Source: an uncultured Actinomycetes bacterium (GTDB lineage Bacteria; Actinomycetota; Actinomycetes; Nanopelagicales; Nanopelagicaceae). From it: a stretch of 8,040 nt of DNA. Within the stretch, counting starts at the first letter, position 1, and each line of letters begins with the position of its first letter. The position numbers were made by a program, and so were the translations under genes. The stretch is from contig CAIUAO010000075.1 of NCBI GenBank assembly GCA_903897155.1, positions 1-8,040 on the forward strand. The letters are read 5' to 3'. A model generated the notes under the pieces. The model was not told the origin of the DNA. It saw only the letters and a program-made list of their open reading frames with translations, and did not search any database. Below are positions 1 to 6,448 of this stretch, one piece after another.

Positions 1-322
1 CAGATGAAAGACCGCAAGATTTACTGGCCGCGTGGCTGGGTCGTGGGTGGCTCCAGCACGGTCAACGGCATGATTTGGGTGCACGGCACGCCGCACGAAT
101 ACGACAAATGGGCACAAGACGGCTGCCCTGGCTGGTCGCATGCCGACCTGCTGCCATGGTTCAAAAAGATTGAAAACTTTGCCGGTGGCGACGCTGCGCG
201 CCGGGGCTGCAGCGGCCCGGTCACGATCACCGAGTTCAAACCGGTAGACGCCCTGCCCGACGCCTTTTTGGATTCCCTGGAGCAAGCCGGTGTCACGCCG
301 CGCGTGAAGGACTACAACGAAC
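1..322 (+). CDS. GMC-family oxidoreductase (choline dehydrogenase-like), internal fragment
   Basis: The frame is open from base 1 and the first Met (base 4) is internal, so the true start lies outside the window. Members are FAD-dependent alcohol/choline oxidoreductases. Visible here is part of the GMC N-terminal domain: an IYWPRGWVVGGSSTVNGMIW stretch (GGSS..N..., the family signature near the FAD), then PGWSHADLLPWFKKIEN, which matches the usual PGW...LPYF...E block. About 107 residues of a family usually 500-560 long are present. Family similarity fades after VKDYN, where GMC proteins normally continue with Gly, and a stop at 328-330 follows by chance. Base composition is very high in GC (37 of 60 in bases 1-60 and 44 of 60 in 181-240, counted by hand) against 18 of 60 in 421-480. 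It therefore appears foreign to the rest of the window. The exact substrate cannot be told. Confidence 0.85.
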
Positions 323-325
323 ATC
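319..325. other. Chimeric junction between two unrelated truncated genes
   Basis: Reading from the left, GMC homology is good through Asp-Tyr-Asn (codons 310-318) and then lost. Reading from the right on the minus strand, KatG homology is good through GTYRISD (Asp codon at 325-323), where the family continues with Gly-Arg-Gly-Gly, but here gives Val-Arg-Cys. Both genes are broken internally within the same few bases and the GC content changes sharply. No inverted repeat, target duplication or integrase is seen. The simplest explanation is an artificial join; a natural illegitimate recombination cannot be excluded from sequence alone. Confidence 0.75.
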
Positions 326-637
326 ACTAATGCGATATGTACCAGCGCTATGCCATGCCATACGAATAAAGAACGGGCCATAGTGTCCGTAATCTGCTGG
401 CCACCATTCTTGAGAGGTAGTCATCAGCGTGAAGATATCTTTTTTTACTGCATCAAGATTGAGTTTCTTAAATTCTTTTGCATAATCAAAATCTTCACCC
501 ATTGGATCATTCTTTGGGGAATTCTGATTGAGCACCTTAAGGTTAAGTTGATTTGGCCACCATTGGGCGTTGGTCTTACCTTCGTTGGTAACGGCATGGC
601 CCACTACTGGGCATTTATCGGCTTCTGTTGTGGTCAT
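323..637 (-). CDS. katG: Catalase-peroxidase KatG, N-terminal part, truncated at the junction
   Basis: KatG is a cytoplasmic haem enzyme that removes hydrogen peroxide by catalase and peroxidase activity. The first 105 residues are present out of a usual ~730. Recognisable in order are the Cys-Pro near the N-terminus (KCPVVGH), WWPNQLNLKVLNQNS, GEDFDYAKEF, WWPADYGHYGPFFIRMAWH and SAGTYR. The distal haem-pocket triad is visible as Arg92, Trp95 and His96. The proximal His and the whole C-terminal domain are missing because the frame meets unrelated DNA at about base 322; the stop at 293-295 is reached only in that foreign sequence. The ATG at 637-635 fits the family start. No Shine-Dalgarno lies next to it, but a TAGATT hexamer ends six bases upstream, suggesting a leaderless transcript. 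It is divergent from the membrane-protein gene at 762. Composition agrees with the rest of the window. Confidence 0.92.
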
Positions 638-643
638 GCCCTA

Positions 644-649
644 AATCTA
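644..649 (-). promoter_or_regulatory. Probable -10 element of katG (leaderless geometry)
   Basis: On the minus strand TAGATT is followed by six bases (TAGGGC) and the katG ATG. A -10 hexamer at that distance would put the transcription start on the A of the ATG. No convincing -35 is seen. The same arrangement precedes blh and the small membrane gene, which is the main support. Confidence 0.45.
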
Positions 650-727
650 CCGACTGTGAGACTTTTCTACTACTTTAATTTCCCCCTCCTCAAGCGCCAG
701 ATAGCGCCAAGACTAATCATTTGGTCG

Positions 728-733
728 TAGCAT
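728..733 (+). promoter_or_regulatory. Possible -10 element for the 762-4491 operon
   Basis: TAGCAT lies 28 bases before the ATG at 762 and fits TANNNT. It would give a short leader containing the GGGAG ribosome-binding site at 753-757. No good -35 is apparent, so this is tentative. Confidence 0.25.
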
Positions 734-761
734 TACAGAACACAACCCGTCTGGGAGTCAC

Positions 762-1772
762 ATGAGCAGCAGCACTAATCTCGCCTTATTTGTTTCAGTC
801 TTCCTTGCTTGCGCCGTCGAGGCGGTTGAGGCCGTAACAATTGTTCTAGCTGCCGGAACAGCTCGCGATTGGAAATCAGCATTTCGTGGTGTTGCCGCAG
901 GACTACTCACCCTTGCAATCATTATTGGTATTGCAGGCCCTGCGATATCAAGACTTCCTATTTCGAGTTTGCGGATTTTAGTTGGCGGCTTGTTACTAGT
1001 GTTTGGTCTGCAGTGGCTTCGAAAAGCAATCATGCGATCAAGTGGTTATAAGTCACTACATGATGAAGACAAGATTTTTAGGGATGAAGTTGCAGCAGCG
1101 AGAGCTGCAGGAAAAGTTAGCCGAATTGGCATTGATGACTGGTATGCCTTCACTCTTTCATATAAAGGAGTATTGCTTGAAGGTCTTGAGGTTGCATTTA
1201 TAGTCTTAACCTTCGGAACGATTCAGCACCAGGTTGGTCTTGCTTCTATTGCGGCGATAAGTGCTGTTGTGATTGTTGCTATTGCAGGCTTTGCTTTAGC
1301 AAAACCACTTTCTAGGGTTCCAGAAAATGCGATGAAATTTTCAGTAGGAATACTTCTTACCTCTTTTGGTATTTTCTGGGGAGCCGAAGGTTCAGGCGCA
1401 AAGTGGCCTGGTGATAACTGGGCAGTGTTAGGTCTTATTGCATTTGTGAGCGTACTTTCACTGGCATTAGTTATTTACCTCAAAGCCAAGCGTGCGAGGC
1501 AGAAAAATGAAGCACTTGCAGAGATGAGTGAATTTGCGCAGGAGGTCATTCTTGAACCTCAAACCGGAGGATTTATTAATGGCGCAAAAGCATTTATTGA
1601 TTTTTGGTATGACTTCATTATTGGTGACGATTGGACGATTGCAGCAGGAATTGTGATCGCCTTCTTTGGTACCGAGTGGCTTGCAGGCAGCACTGGACAG
1701 AGCTGGTACCTATTGCCGATAGCAACAGCACTTCTGATTTCAAATAGCCTTTTAAAGGCAACTAAGAATTAG
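762..1772 (+). CDS. Polytopic membrane protein with internal duplication (COG4280-like, FTR1-reminiscent)
   Basis: The protein has 336 residues and about seven hydrophobic segments (roughly 5-30, 43-62, 68-88, 137-153, 160-180, 193-208, 220-241), then a charged stretch 242-290 and a last hydrophobic pair near 291-330. It resembles, from memory, a widespread uncharacterised bacterial membrane family (COG4280); I cannot confirm this by search. Two halves look related. EAVEAVTIVLAAGT (Glu20, Glu23) matches LEGLEVAFIVLTFGT (Glu140, Glu143), and LRILVGGLLLVFGLQW (70-85) matches MKFSVGILLTSFGIFW (191-206). Paired acidic residues inside repeated membrane helices are seen in cation transporters, and LEGLE recalls the REGLE motif of FTR1 iron permeases, so metal transport is a reasonable but unproven guess. 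The start has a good GGGAG Shine-Dalgarno four bases upstream. Only 16 bases separate its stop from the next gene, implying co-transcription. Confidence 0.72.
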   Translation: MSSSTNLALFVSVFLACAVEAVEAVTIVLAAGTARDWKSAFRGVAAGLLTLAIIIGIAGPAISRLPISSLRILVGGLLLVFGLQWLRKAIMRSSGYKSLHDEDKIFRDEVAAARAAGKVSRIGIDDWYAFTLSYKGVLLEGLEVAFIVLTFGTIQHQVGLASIAAISAVVIVAIAGFALAKPLSRVPENAMKFSVGILLTSFGIFWGAEGSGAKWPGDNWAVLGLIAFVSVLSLALVIYLKAKRARQKNEALAEMSEFAQEVILEPQTGGFINGAKAFIDFWYDFIIGDDWTIAAGIVIAFFGTEWLAGSTGQSWYLLPIATALLISNSLLKATKN

Positions 1773-1788
1773 AGACTAAAGCTCAAGG

Positions 1789-4491
1789 TTGTGCGAAGAT
1801 TTACCCGTGCAACTATCAACGAAGGCAATTGATCGTTTTCGAACTTCAGCTGATGCATCCCATTTTTTACTCATCCCTAATGCAGTCGCAACTCCATCTA
1901 GCGTAGAAGAAGTTGCTGAGCTTTTTGCCTATGCCTCAAAAAACAAAACAAGTATTACTTTTCGAAGTGGTGGAACGAGTCTTTCGGGCCAATCTGTCAC
2001 TGATGGAATTCTTGTTGATACCCGTAAAAACTTTCGCAATTTCGAAGTACTAGATGGTGGATTGAAGGTAAAAGTCCAACCAGGTGCGACTGTCCGGGCA
2101 GTAAATGCGAGACTGGCGCGATTTGGAAGAAAATTAGGTCCAGATCCGGCAAGTGAAGTTGCTTGCACTATTGGTGGAGTTATTGCGAATAATTCAAGTG
2201 GAATGGCCTGTGGAATTACACATAACACTTATCAAACTTTAGAAAGTGCGCTTATTGTTCTAGCTAACGGTGCGATTATCGATACCTCTTCTGTGAGCGC
2301 TGATGAAGCGGTAAAGAACGCCGATCCAAAGCTCTTTGCTGAGCTCACATCAATTATTTCCTCTGTAAATAGCCGATCAGATTTGGTTGCCCAAATTCAG
2401 TCCCAATATCAAATTAAGAACACTATGGGGTATGGACTTAATTCACTTACTGACTACACATCGGTCAGCGATGTGTTGCTACACCTCATGGTTGGCAGCG
2501 AAGGAACACTTGGGTTTATCGCAGAGGCAACTTTTAACACCATTCCCTTATTGAATGCGGCAGCTACAGCGCTAAAGATTTACCCATCCCTTCTTGATGC
2601 AACAAATGCTTTAGATGCACTTATTAAGACCGGCCCAGCAACTATTGAGCTTATGGACGCTGCATCACTGCGGGCAAGCGGCGTGGATGTTGGCGGGGCA
2701 AAAATAACTCATCAAGCCGCGCTACTTATTGAGTATCAGGCAGAAAATACAGATGCCCTTGCACAAAAAGTAAGCACGCTTTCGGATCTAGAACTTACTT
2801 CGGATAAAAAAGTACGTGACTCTCTTTGGCATATTCGTAAAGGCTTGTATGCAACTGTGGCAGGAGCAAGGCGCTCGGGAACAACAGCGCTGCTTGAAGA
2901 TATTTCAGTTCCGGTTTCTCAGATAGCCCAGACATGTAGTGGCCTTCAAGAACTCTTTACTCAGCATGGTTATGACGATGCAGTTATTTTTGGCCATGCC
3001 AAAGATGGAAATATTCACTTTCTTATTAATGAAGATTTCTCTGACGCCCTTAAAGCCGAGCGGTATCGTAAATTTACTGAAGGAATGATCTCTTTAGTGC
3101 TTTCGCAAAATGGGTCACTTAAAGCTGAGCACGGTACGGGTCGAATGATGGCCCCATTTGTAGAGCGACAATTTGGCAATGAGCTCTATCAAGTGATGAA
3201 ACGAATTAAAAAAGCATTTGATCCAGCAAATGTTTTGAATCCTGGAGTTCTAATTAGCTCAGATATTGACGCACATATGAGAAATATCAAATTTAATCCA
3301 ACTATCAGCCCTGTGGCCGACAACTGTGTTGAGTGTGGGTATTGCGAGCCAATTTGCCCAAGTAAAGATCTCACAACAACACCCCGTCAGCGCATTGTCA
3401 TTAGCAGAGCAATTTCAACCGCGCATATTAATGGTGATGAAAAGCTGTACAAAGAACTACTTGCCCAATCCCAGTATGAGGTGCAAGAAACGTGCGCTGC
3501 AGATGGGATGTGTGCCACCACATGCCCGCTCGGTATTAATACAGGTGAGCTAGTAAAAGAATTGCGTTCACATGAGCCAGCAGGTTTACGAAGTGCTTAT
3601 TGGACCCTGGCATCAAAATCTTGGGGCAAGAGCGTCAAACAAGTAGGAGGAGTGATGAGTATTGCCCAGCTTATTCCAACTCCACTTGTTCTTACTGCTA
3701 ACAAATTACTTCGATTAGCATTTGGGAAAGAAACGGTTCCACTCTGGTCAAAAGACTTGCCAAGGGGTGGCAAAAGCCGCGAATCTATTTCACAACCAAA
3801 CCCAGAGTTTGTTTTCTTTACCTCTTGCCTAGAGACAATGTTCTCCTCTGAAACCGCGACTTCCCTTCGTTCCTTGAGTAAAAAAGCAGGCGTAAATTTC
3901 TTAGTCCCAGAAGGTATTAGCGATCTTTGCTGTTCCACACCTTGGAAATCTAAAGGTTTAACTAACGGCTACGAGTCGATGGCAGAGAAGACCTACCAAG
4001 CACTCTTAGTAGCAAGCATGAATGGCAAGCTTCCCATTGTTTGTGAAAACTCATCCTGCAGCGAAGGACTTCTAGATGTCCTTCGCGCAAAAAAGGACTC
4101 ATCATTGACAATTATCGATTCAGTTGATTATGTAGCGAGTACTTTGCTTCCGCGACTGGGCGTTAAAAATAAAATTAATTCAGCACTCTTGCATCCAACA
4201 TGTTCAAGTACAGCACTTGGATCAAATCAAAATCTTAAAGTTATTGCCAGCGCAATTTCTCTCGAAATAACCATCCTAGATTCATGGGGTTGTTGTGGTT
4301 TTGCTGGGGACCGCGGAATGCTGCACCCAGAACTCACAGCAAGTGCCACCAGTGCCCAGTCAGAAGAGATTTCAGGTAAGAAATTTGATTCATATCTATC
4401 TACTAACCTGACATGTGAAATTGGAATGAGCAGAGCAACGGGTCAAAAATATGAGCACATTCTTTGCGCACTTGATCGGCTTACTAGTTAA
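1789..4491 (+). CDS. FAD- and 4Fe-4S-containing D-lactate dehydrogenase (Dld-II / GlcD-GlcF fusion type)
   Basis: A 900-residue flavin/iron-sulfur enzyme expected to oxidise D-lactate or a similar 2-hydroxyacid and pass electrons to the respiratory chain at the inner face of the membrane. The FAD-binding (PCMH/FAD_binding_4) domain spans about 25-255, with the pyrophosphate loop RSGGTSLSGQ (59-68) and IGGVIANNSSGMACG (128-142). The FAD-oxidase C-terminal domain spans about 260-490, with GHAKDGNIH (402-410), AEHGTGR (446-452) and NPGVL (484-488). A ferredoxin-like part follows: C513-x2-C516-x2-C519-x3-C523, then C569-x5-C575-x3-C579 in a CAADGMCATTCP motif. Two cysteine-rich GlcF/HdrD-type repeats end the protein (TSC 678-680 with CC 714-715; HPTC 802-805 with GCCGFAGDRG 834-843), the last very typical of Dld-II. 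Start choice is uncertain: TTG at 1789 has AAGG directly against it, and the in-frame GTG at 1807 would trim six residues and fits homologues as I remember them. The last 8 bases overlap blh tail to tail. Confidence 0.85.
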   Translation: MCEDLPVQLSTKAIDRFRTSADASHFLLIPNAVATPSSVEEVAELFAYASKNKTSITFRSGGTSLSGQSVTDGILVDTRKNFRNFEVLDGGLKVKVQPGATVRAVNARLARFGRKLGPDPASEVACTIGGVIANNSSGMACGITHNTYQTLESALIVLANGAIIDTSSVSADEAVKNADPKLFAELTSIISSVNSRSDLVAQIQSQYQIKNTMGYGLNSLTDYTSVSDVLLHLMVGSEGTLGFIAEATFNTIPLLNAAATALKIYPSLLDATNALDALIKTGPATIELMDAASLRASGVDVGGAKITHQAALLIEYQAENTDALAQKVSTLSDLELTSDKKVRDSLWHIRKGLYATVAGARRSGTTALLEDISVPVSQIAQTCSGLQELFTQHGYDDAVIFGHAKDGNIHFLINEDFSDALKAERYRKFTEGMISLVLSQNGSLKAEHGTGRMMAPFVERQFGNELYQVMKRIKKAFDPANVLNPGVLISSDIDAHMRNIKFNPTISPVADNCVECGYCEPICPSKDLTTTPRQRIVISRAISTAHINGDEKLYKELLAQSQYEVQETCAADGMCATTCPLGINTGELVKELRSHEPAGLRSAYWTLASKSWGKSVKQVGGVMSIAQLIPTPLVLTANKLLRLAFGKETVPLWSKDLPRGGKSRESISQPNPEFVFFTSCLETMFSSETATSLRSLSKKAGVNFLVPEGISDLCCSTPWKSKGLTNGYESMAEKTYQALLVASMNGKLPIVCENSSCSEGLLDVLRAKKDSSLTIIDSVDYVASTLLPRLGVKNKINSALLHPTCSSTALGSNQNLKVIASAISLEITILDSWGCCGFAGDRGMLHPELTASATSAQSEEISGKKFDSYLSTNLTCEIGMSRATGQKYEHILCALDRLTS

Positions 4492-4514
4492 ATCTAAGTG
4501 CTTTTCGATCAAGT
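4470..4514. repeat. Nine-base inverted repeat spanning the dld/blh convergent overlap
   Basis: ACTTGATCG at 4470-4478 is the exact reverse complement of CGATCAAGT at 4506-4514. The 27-base loop contains both stop codons. There is no clean U-tract on either side, so termination in both directions is possible but unproven. Confidence 0.4.
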
Positions 4515-5446
4515 TTAGACGTTGCCATCATATGTGGGACAGTAAGCGCCCAAACAACAACAAGTAATGACCATAGCAATGATGAACTAAATCCATCCTT
4601 ATTAAATATTGCAAGTAATATCCCAACCAGAACCGTTCCTACCAATGCTGGCACTCCAGGAATGATCGCTGCGATGAAAGACCTTTTTCCGTTACCAGTT
4701 TGTGCTGCTTCAATAGATTTAGGCAGTAGAAGTGTGAGCCGGGCAGTGTGCCGTATTGCATGCCAACATCCAAAGTAAAAAGCAAAAGTAATAAGGGGTG
4801 GAGCGATGAGAGCAAGGCAGGCCAATGCGATGAGATCTATTACTTCACGATATCTTTTGTTAGTTATAAGAATTAAGAGTGCAAACAAGGTGATCACTAG
4901 TACAAAGTATTTCAAGATTGACGTGTAATCACCTGCCCAATTAATAAGCGCAGGATTTACTTTCCCTAACGCGCTAGAGCTTTTCTTCTGCACTAGAGGA
5001 ATTATTACGGGGAGAGTTCCTGCTGATATTGCATAGAAGACCTCAAGATATCTAGACATAGGAGTTTTCCCTGCTAAACGGTCAGTCTCAGCAATAAACG
5101 AAGCATCTCCAAAACCAAAATGAAGAGCGCTCATCCAAACAACAACTTCAAATCCCACAACGTTCCATCGCAGAATTGCTAGTACCGCAATTAAAGCAAT
5201 AGCAACATAACCTGTAATAAATAAGGCAAAGCGGACTTTTGAATCGCGGGGGATAGTGATGAGGTGATCTACTGCTCCGTGAGGAATACCAATAGCTAGA
5301 GCTAGGACTGAAAGTAATACCTGCCATGTGAGGTTGCCTGAATTTATTACCCCTTGAAAGAGGACGCTAACAAGTATCGCGAAGATGACTGCAAGGTTTG
5401 AGAAGAGTCTGACCTGATTAAAAAGCCGACTTGCCACCTGGTTCAT
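4484..5446 (-). CDS. blh: Brp/Blh-family beta-carotene 15,15'-dioxygenase
   Basis: This integral membrane iron enzyme cleaves beta-carotene centrally into two all-trans-retinal molecules, the chromophore of the rhodopsin encoded at 6444-7217. The 320-residue length is normal. The family's histidine motifs are all present: GIPHGAVDH (53-61; His56, His61), SALHFGFGD (106-114; His109), YFGCWHAIRH (224-233; His229, His233) and TVPHM (302-306; His305). These presumably ligate the iron. About eight to nine hydrophobic segments are visible. The ATG at 5446 is followed at once by a typical N-terminus, and TAGAAT ends six bases before it, arguing for a leaderless transcript. The gene is divergent from crtYc (short shared promoter region 5447-5490) and overlaps the dehydrogenase gene by 8 bases at its 3' end. 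Next to a lycopene cyclase and a rhodopsin, its retinal-forming role is well supported. Confidence 0.93.
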   Translation of the reverse strand: MNQVASRLFNQVRLFSNLAVIFAILVSVLFQGVINSGNLTWQVLLSVLALAIGIPHGAVDHLITIPRDSKVRFALFITGYVAIALIAVLAILRWNVVGFEVVVWMSALHFGFGDASFIAETDRLAGKTPMSRYLEVFYAISAGTLPVIIPLVQKKSSSALGKVNPALINWAGDYTSILKYFVLVITLFALLILITNKRYREVIDLIALACLALIAPPLITFAFYFGCWHAIRHTARLTLLLPKSIEAAQTGNGKRSFIAAIIPGVPALVGTVLVGILLAIFNKDGFSSSLLWSLLVVVWALTVPHMMATSKLDRKALRFN

Positions 5447-5452
5447 TGGGCA

Positions 5453-5458
5453 ATTCTA
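5453..5458 (-). promoter_or_regulatory. Probable -10 element of blh (leaderless geometry)
   Basis: The minus strand reads TAGAAT, then TGCCCA, then the blh ATG. This hexamer is close to the consensus TATAAT and sits where a start on the A of the ATG would require it. It also overlaps one of two CTAG-centred half-sites (TCTAGA 5455-5460, TCTAGT 5467-5472) in the divergent blh/crtYc region, which might be an operator, though that is weak. Confidence 0.5.
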
Positions 5459-5490
5459 GACAACTATCTAGTTTGGAGCAGAATAGGCAC

Positions 5491-5829
5491 GTGATGAGAT
5501 GGAGTTATATGGCCATGCTTGGCTTCACAGTCGTGGGTTCTTTTTGGCTCGAGATTGTTTTGAAAGTTGGTGTACTCAAAAGATTCAGGCGTTTATTTTT
5601 GAGTATTGCCCCAAGTGCCTTTCTTTTTCTTTGCTGGGATGCGTATGCAATCGCCAAGCACCACTGGCATTTTGATGAAAAACAGATGCTCGGAATTGTT
5701 GGGCCATTTCATATACCAATTGAGGAATATCTCTTTTTTATTATTATTCCAATAGCAGCAATTATGACTCTTGAAGGTGTGAGAAAAGTAAAAACTCACT
5801 GGCCGGTAGGAGATGGTGATGATCTATAG
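5491..5829 (+). CDS. crtYc: Lycopene cyclase subunit CrtYc
   Basis: This is one half of the heterodimeric actinobacterial lycopene beta-cyclase, a small integral membrane protein. With CrtYd it converts lycopene to beta-carotene, the substrate of Blh. From the GTG at 5491 it has 112 residues, normal for the family, with three hydrophobic segments (about 7-24, 34-54, 80-95). The diagnostic Pro-x-Glu-Glu motif is at 76-79 in GPFHIPIEEYLFF, with FDEKQMLG just before it. The reading frame is open upstream to 5431, but that longer start would run into blh and adds a charged, non-conserved N-terminus, so GTG 5491 or ATG 5494 is preferred. GGAG at 5475-5478 is a distant Shine-Dalgarno; alternatively CAGAAT six bases before the GTG may be a weak leaderless -10. 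The gene overlaps crtYd by 11 bases, so the two are translationally coupled. Confidence 0.9.
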   Translation: MMRWSYMAMLGFTVVGSFWLEIVLKVGVLKRFRRLFLSIAPSAFLFLCWDAYAIAKHHWHFDEKQMLGIVGPFHIPIEEYLFFIIIPIAAIMTLEGVRKVKTHWPVGDGDDL

Positions 5830-6121
5830 CGATATAGCGATCGGCTCTCTACTTTTTGCCGTGCTCTTTGATCTCTACGGAATCAAAACACAATTACTTA
5901 CAAAATCTGTTTTTTGGACTTCTTACGCAATTATTTTCCCAATGCAGCTGATTACCAACTGGTGGCTGACATCTCGTAATATTGTTATGTATAACCCAAA
6001 TGCAATTATCGGCCGCAGATTAGCCGGAGCGCCCCTGGAAGATCTTCTCTTTGGCTTCTCACTAGTTCTTACTGTTATGTCTATGTGGGTCTATCTGGGC
6101 AAGCGGGGAGTTCGCAAGTAG
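5819..6121 (+). CDS. crtYd: Lycopene cyclase subunit CrtYd
   Basis: Second half of the heterodimeric lycopene beta-cyclase; 100 residues with three hydrophobic segments (about 6-20, 30-48, 74-93). The family motif Pro-x-Glu-Asp is at 72-75 in GRRLAGAPLEDLLFG, preceded by NPNAIIG, and the paired tryptophans NWW (47-49) are also typical. Three in-frame starts lie close together (ATG 5813, GTG 5816, ATG 5819). AGGAG at 5808-5812 touches the first but is six bases from ATG 5819, so the latter is chosen. The start lies inside the end of crtYc, as usual for this pair. The stop at 6119-6121 directly abuts the stop of the convergent small gene at 6122. In some actinobacteria related pairs cyclise C50 carotenoids, but the neighbouring blh points to beta-carotene. 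Confidence 0.9.
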   Translation: MIYSDIAIGSLLFAVLFDLYGIKTQLLTKSVFWTSYAIIFPMQLITNWWLTSRNIVMYNPNAIIGRRLAGAPLEDLLFGFSLVLTVMSMWVYLGKRGVRK

Positions 6122-6148
6122 TTATTTATTTGTAAAAGAGTAAATAAC
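6121..6148. repeat. AT-rich inverted repeat at the crtYd / small gene convergent junction
   Basis: GTTATTTA (6121-6128) is the exact reverse complement of TAAATAAC (6141-6148), with a 12-base loop. It begins on the last base of the crtYd stop and covers the end of the small gene. It is the only candidate for a 3' end structure between the two, but the stem is too AT-rich to be called a strong terminator. Confidence 0.35.
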
Positions 6149-6361
6149 CAAGAGCGCTGCAATAATTCCAACTACAATTTGAGTAGTGCGATTAGCTAGG
6201 TATTTTTGAGTCGCTTTAGTAAATGTCGCTGCAAGCAAGATAAGCCCAGGAATCACAATTGTCAGGCTATGAATCAGCACGTTGTGGTGACCCGTTTGGT
6301 AGCGCAAATTAATAAGCCCAAGTGCAATAAGAAGATAGCCACCATAGCGAAGGTTTGTCAT
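6122..6361 (-). CDS. Small membrane protein of unknown function (79 aa)
   Basis: I do not recognise this family. The protein is hydrophobic, with segments at about 7-19, 28-47 and 59-76 separated by short polar or basic links (NLRYQTGHH, KATQKYLANR), giving two or three membrane passes. It has no cysteine or clear catalytic motif; His25, His26 and His31 are clustered. Support for a real gene is positional: TAGGAT ends exactly six bases before the ATG at 6361 (leaderless geometry shared with katG and blh), its stop abuts that of crtYd, and a hairpin terminator lies just upstream, separating it from the rhodopsin transcript. It sits between the chromophore genes and the rhodopsin gene, so a link to the light system is conceivable but unsupported by its sequence. 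An overlapping plus-strand frame at 6206-6388 looks like a shadow. Confidence 0.65.
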   Translation of the reverse strand: MTNLRYGGYLLIALGLINLRYQTGHHNVLIHSLTIVIPGLILLAATFTKATQKYLANRTTQIVVGIIAALLVIYSFTNK

Positions 6362-6367
6362 ATCTCT

Positions 6368-6373
6368 ATCCTA
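6368..6373 (-). promoter_or_regulatory. Probable -10 element of the 79-aa membrane protein gene
   Basis: The minus strand reads TAGGAT, then AGAGAT, then ATG. The spacing equals that at katG and blh. The gene would need its own promoter because the rhodopsin terminator lies just upstream. Confidence 0.45.
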
Positions 6374-6395
6374 ACAATTATCGATTGAGTAAATG

Positions 6396-6424
6396 AAAAA
6401 GGCGCCAGTTTCCTGGCGCCTTTT
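6396..6424 (-). terminator. Rho-independent terminator of the rhodopsin gene
   Basis: GGCGCCAG (6401-6408) and CTGGCGCC (6413-6420) form a perfect eight-pair GC-rich stem with a four-base loop. Five A (6396-6400) and four T (6421-6424) flank it. On the minus strand it follows the rhodopsin stop by about 20 bases and ends in a run of five T, a textbook intrinsic terminator. Its symmetry would also let it stop plus-strand transcripts. Confidence 0.9.
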
Positions 6425-6428
6425 CACT

Positions 6429-6448
6429 ACTAATTACTAGTAATTAGT
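6429..6448. repeat. Perfect 20-base palindrome over the rhodopsin stop codon
   Basis: The 20 bases are their own reverse complement, centred on ACTAGT at 6436-6441, and contain the rhodopsin TAA (6446-6444). It is AT-rich, begins five bases beyond the GC-rich terminator, and could add to the 3' end structure or be a protein-binding site. Confidence 0.6.

Noticed and set aside
293..322. KatG reading frame continuing to a stop at 293
   Set aside because: The last nine codons (after Asp105) come from the foreign GC-rich DNA and have no KatG similarity; not a natural C-terminus.
1..637. Natural gene pair or gene-transfer boundary between GMC oxidoreductase and katG
   Set aside because: Both genes are truncated internally at one point with no mobile-element or recombination signature; an artificial join is simpler.
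350..730. 126-codon plus-strand reading frame
   Set aside because: It is antisense to the clearly recognisable katG fragment for most of its length and has no family-like motif; a shadow frame.
1929..2228. Minus-strand 99-codon frame inside the dehydrogenase gene
   Set aside because: It lies wholly antisense to the conserved FAD-binding domain; no start signal or recognisable product.
3326..3553. Plus-strand 75-codon frame across the 4Fe-4S region
   Set aside because: It is the shifted frame of the ferredoxin-like domain, whose own frame carries the cysteine motifs; no sign of a frameshift.
5431..5490. Longer CrtYc beginning at 5431
   Set aside because: It would overlap the start of blh and add about 20 residues absent from the family; GTG 5491 gives the normal length.
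6206..6388. Plus-strand 60-codon frame opposite the small membrane protein
   Set aside because: No Shine-Dalgarno or -10, polar scrambled composition, and the minus-strand frame has membrane-protein character with a good start.
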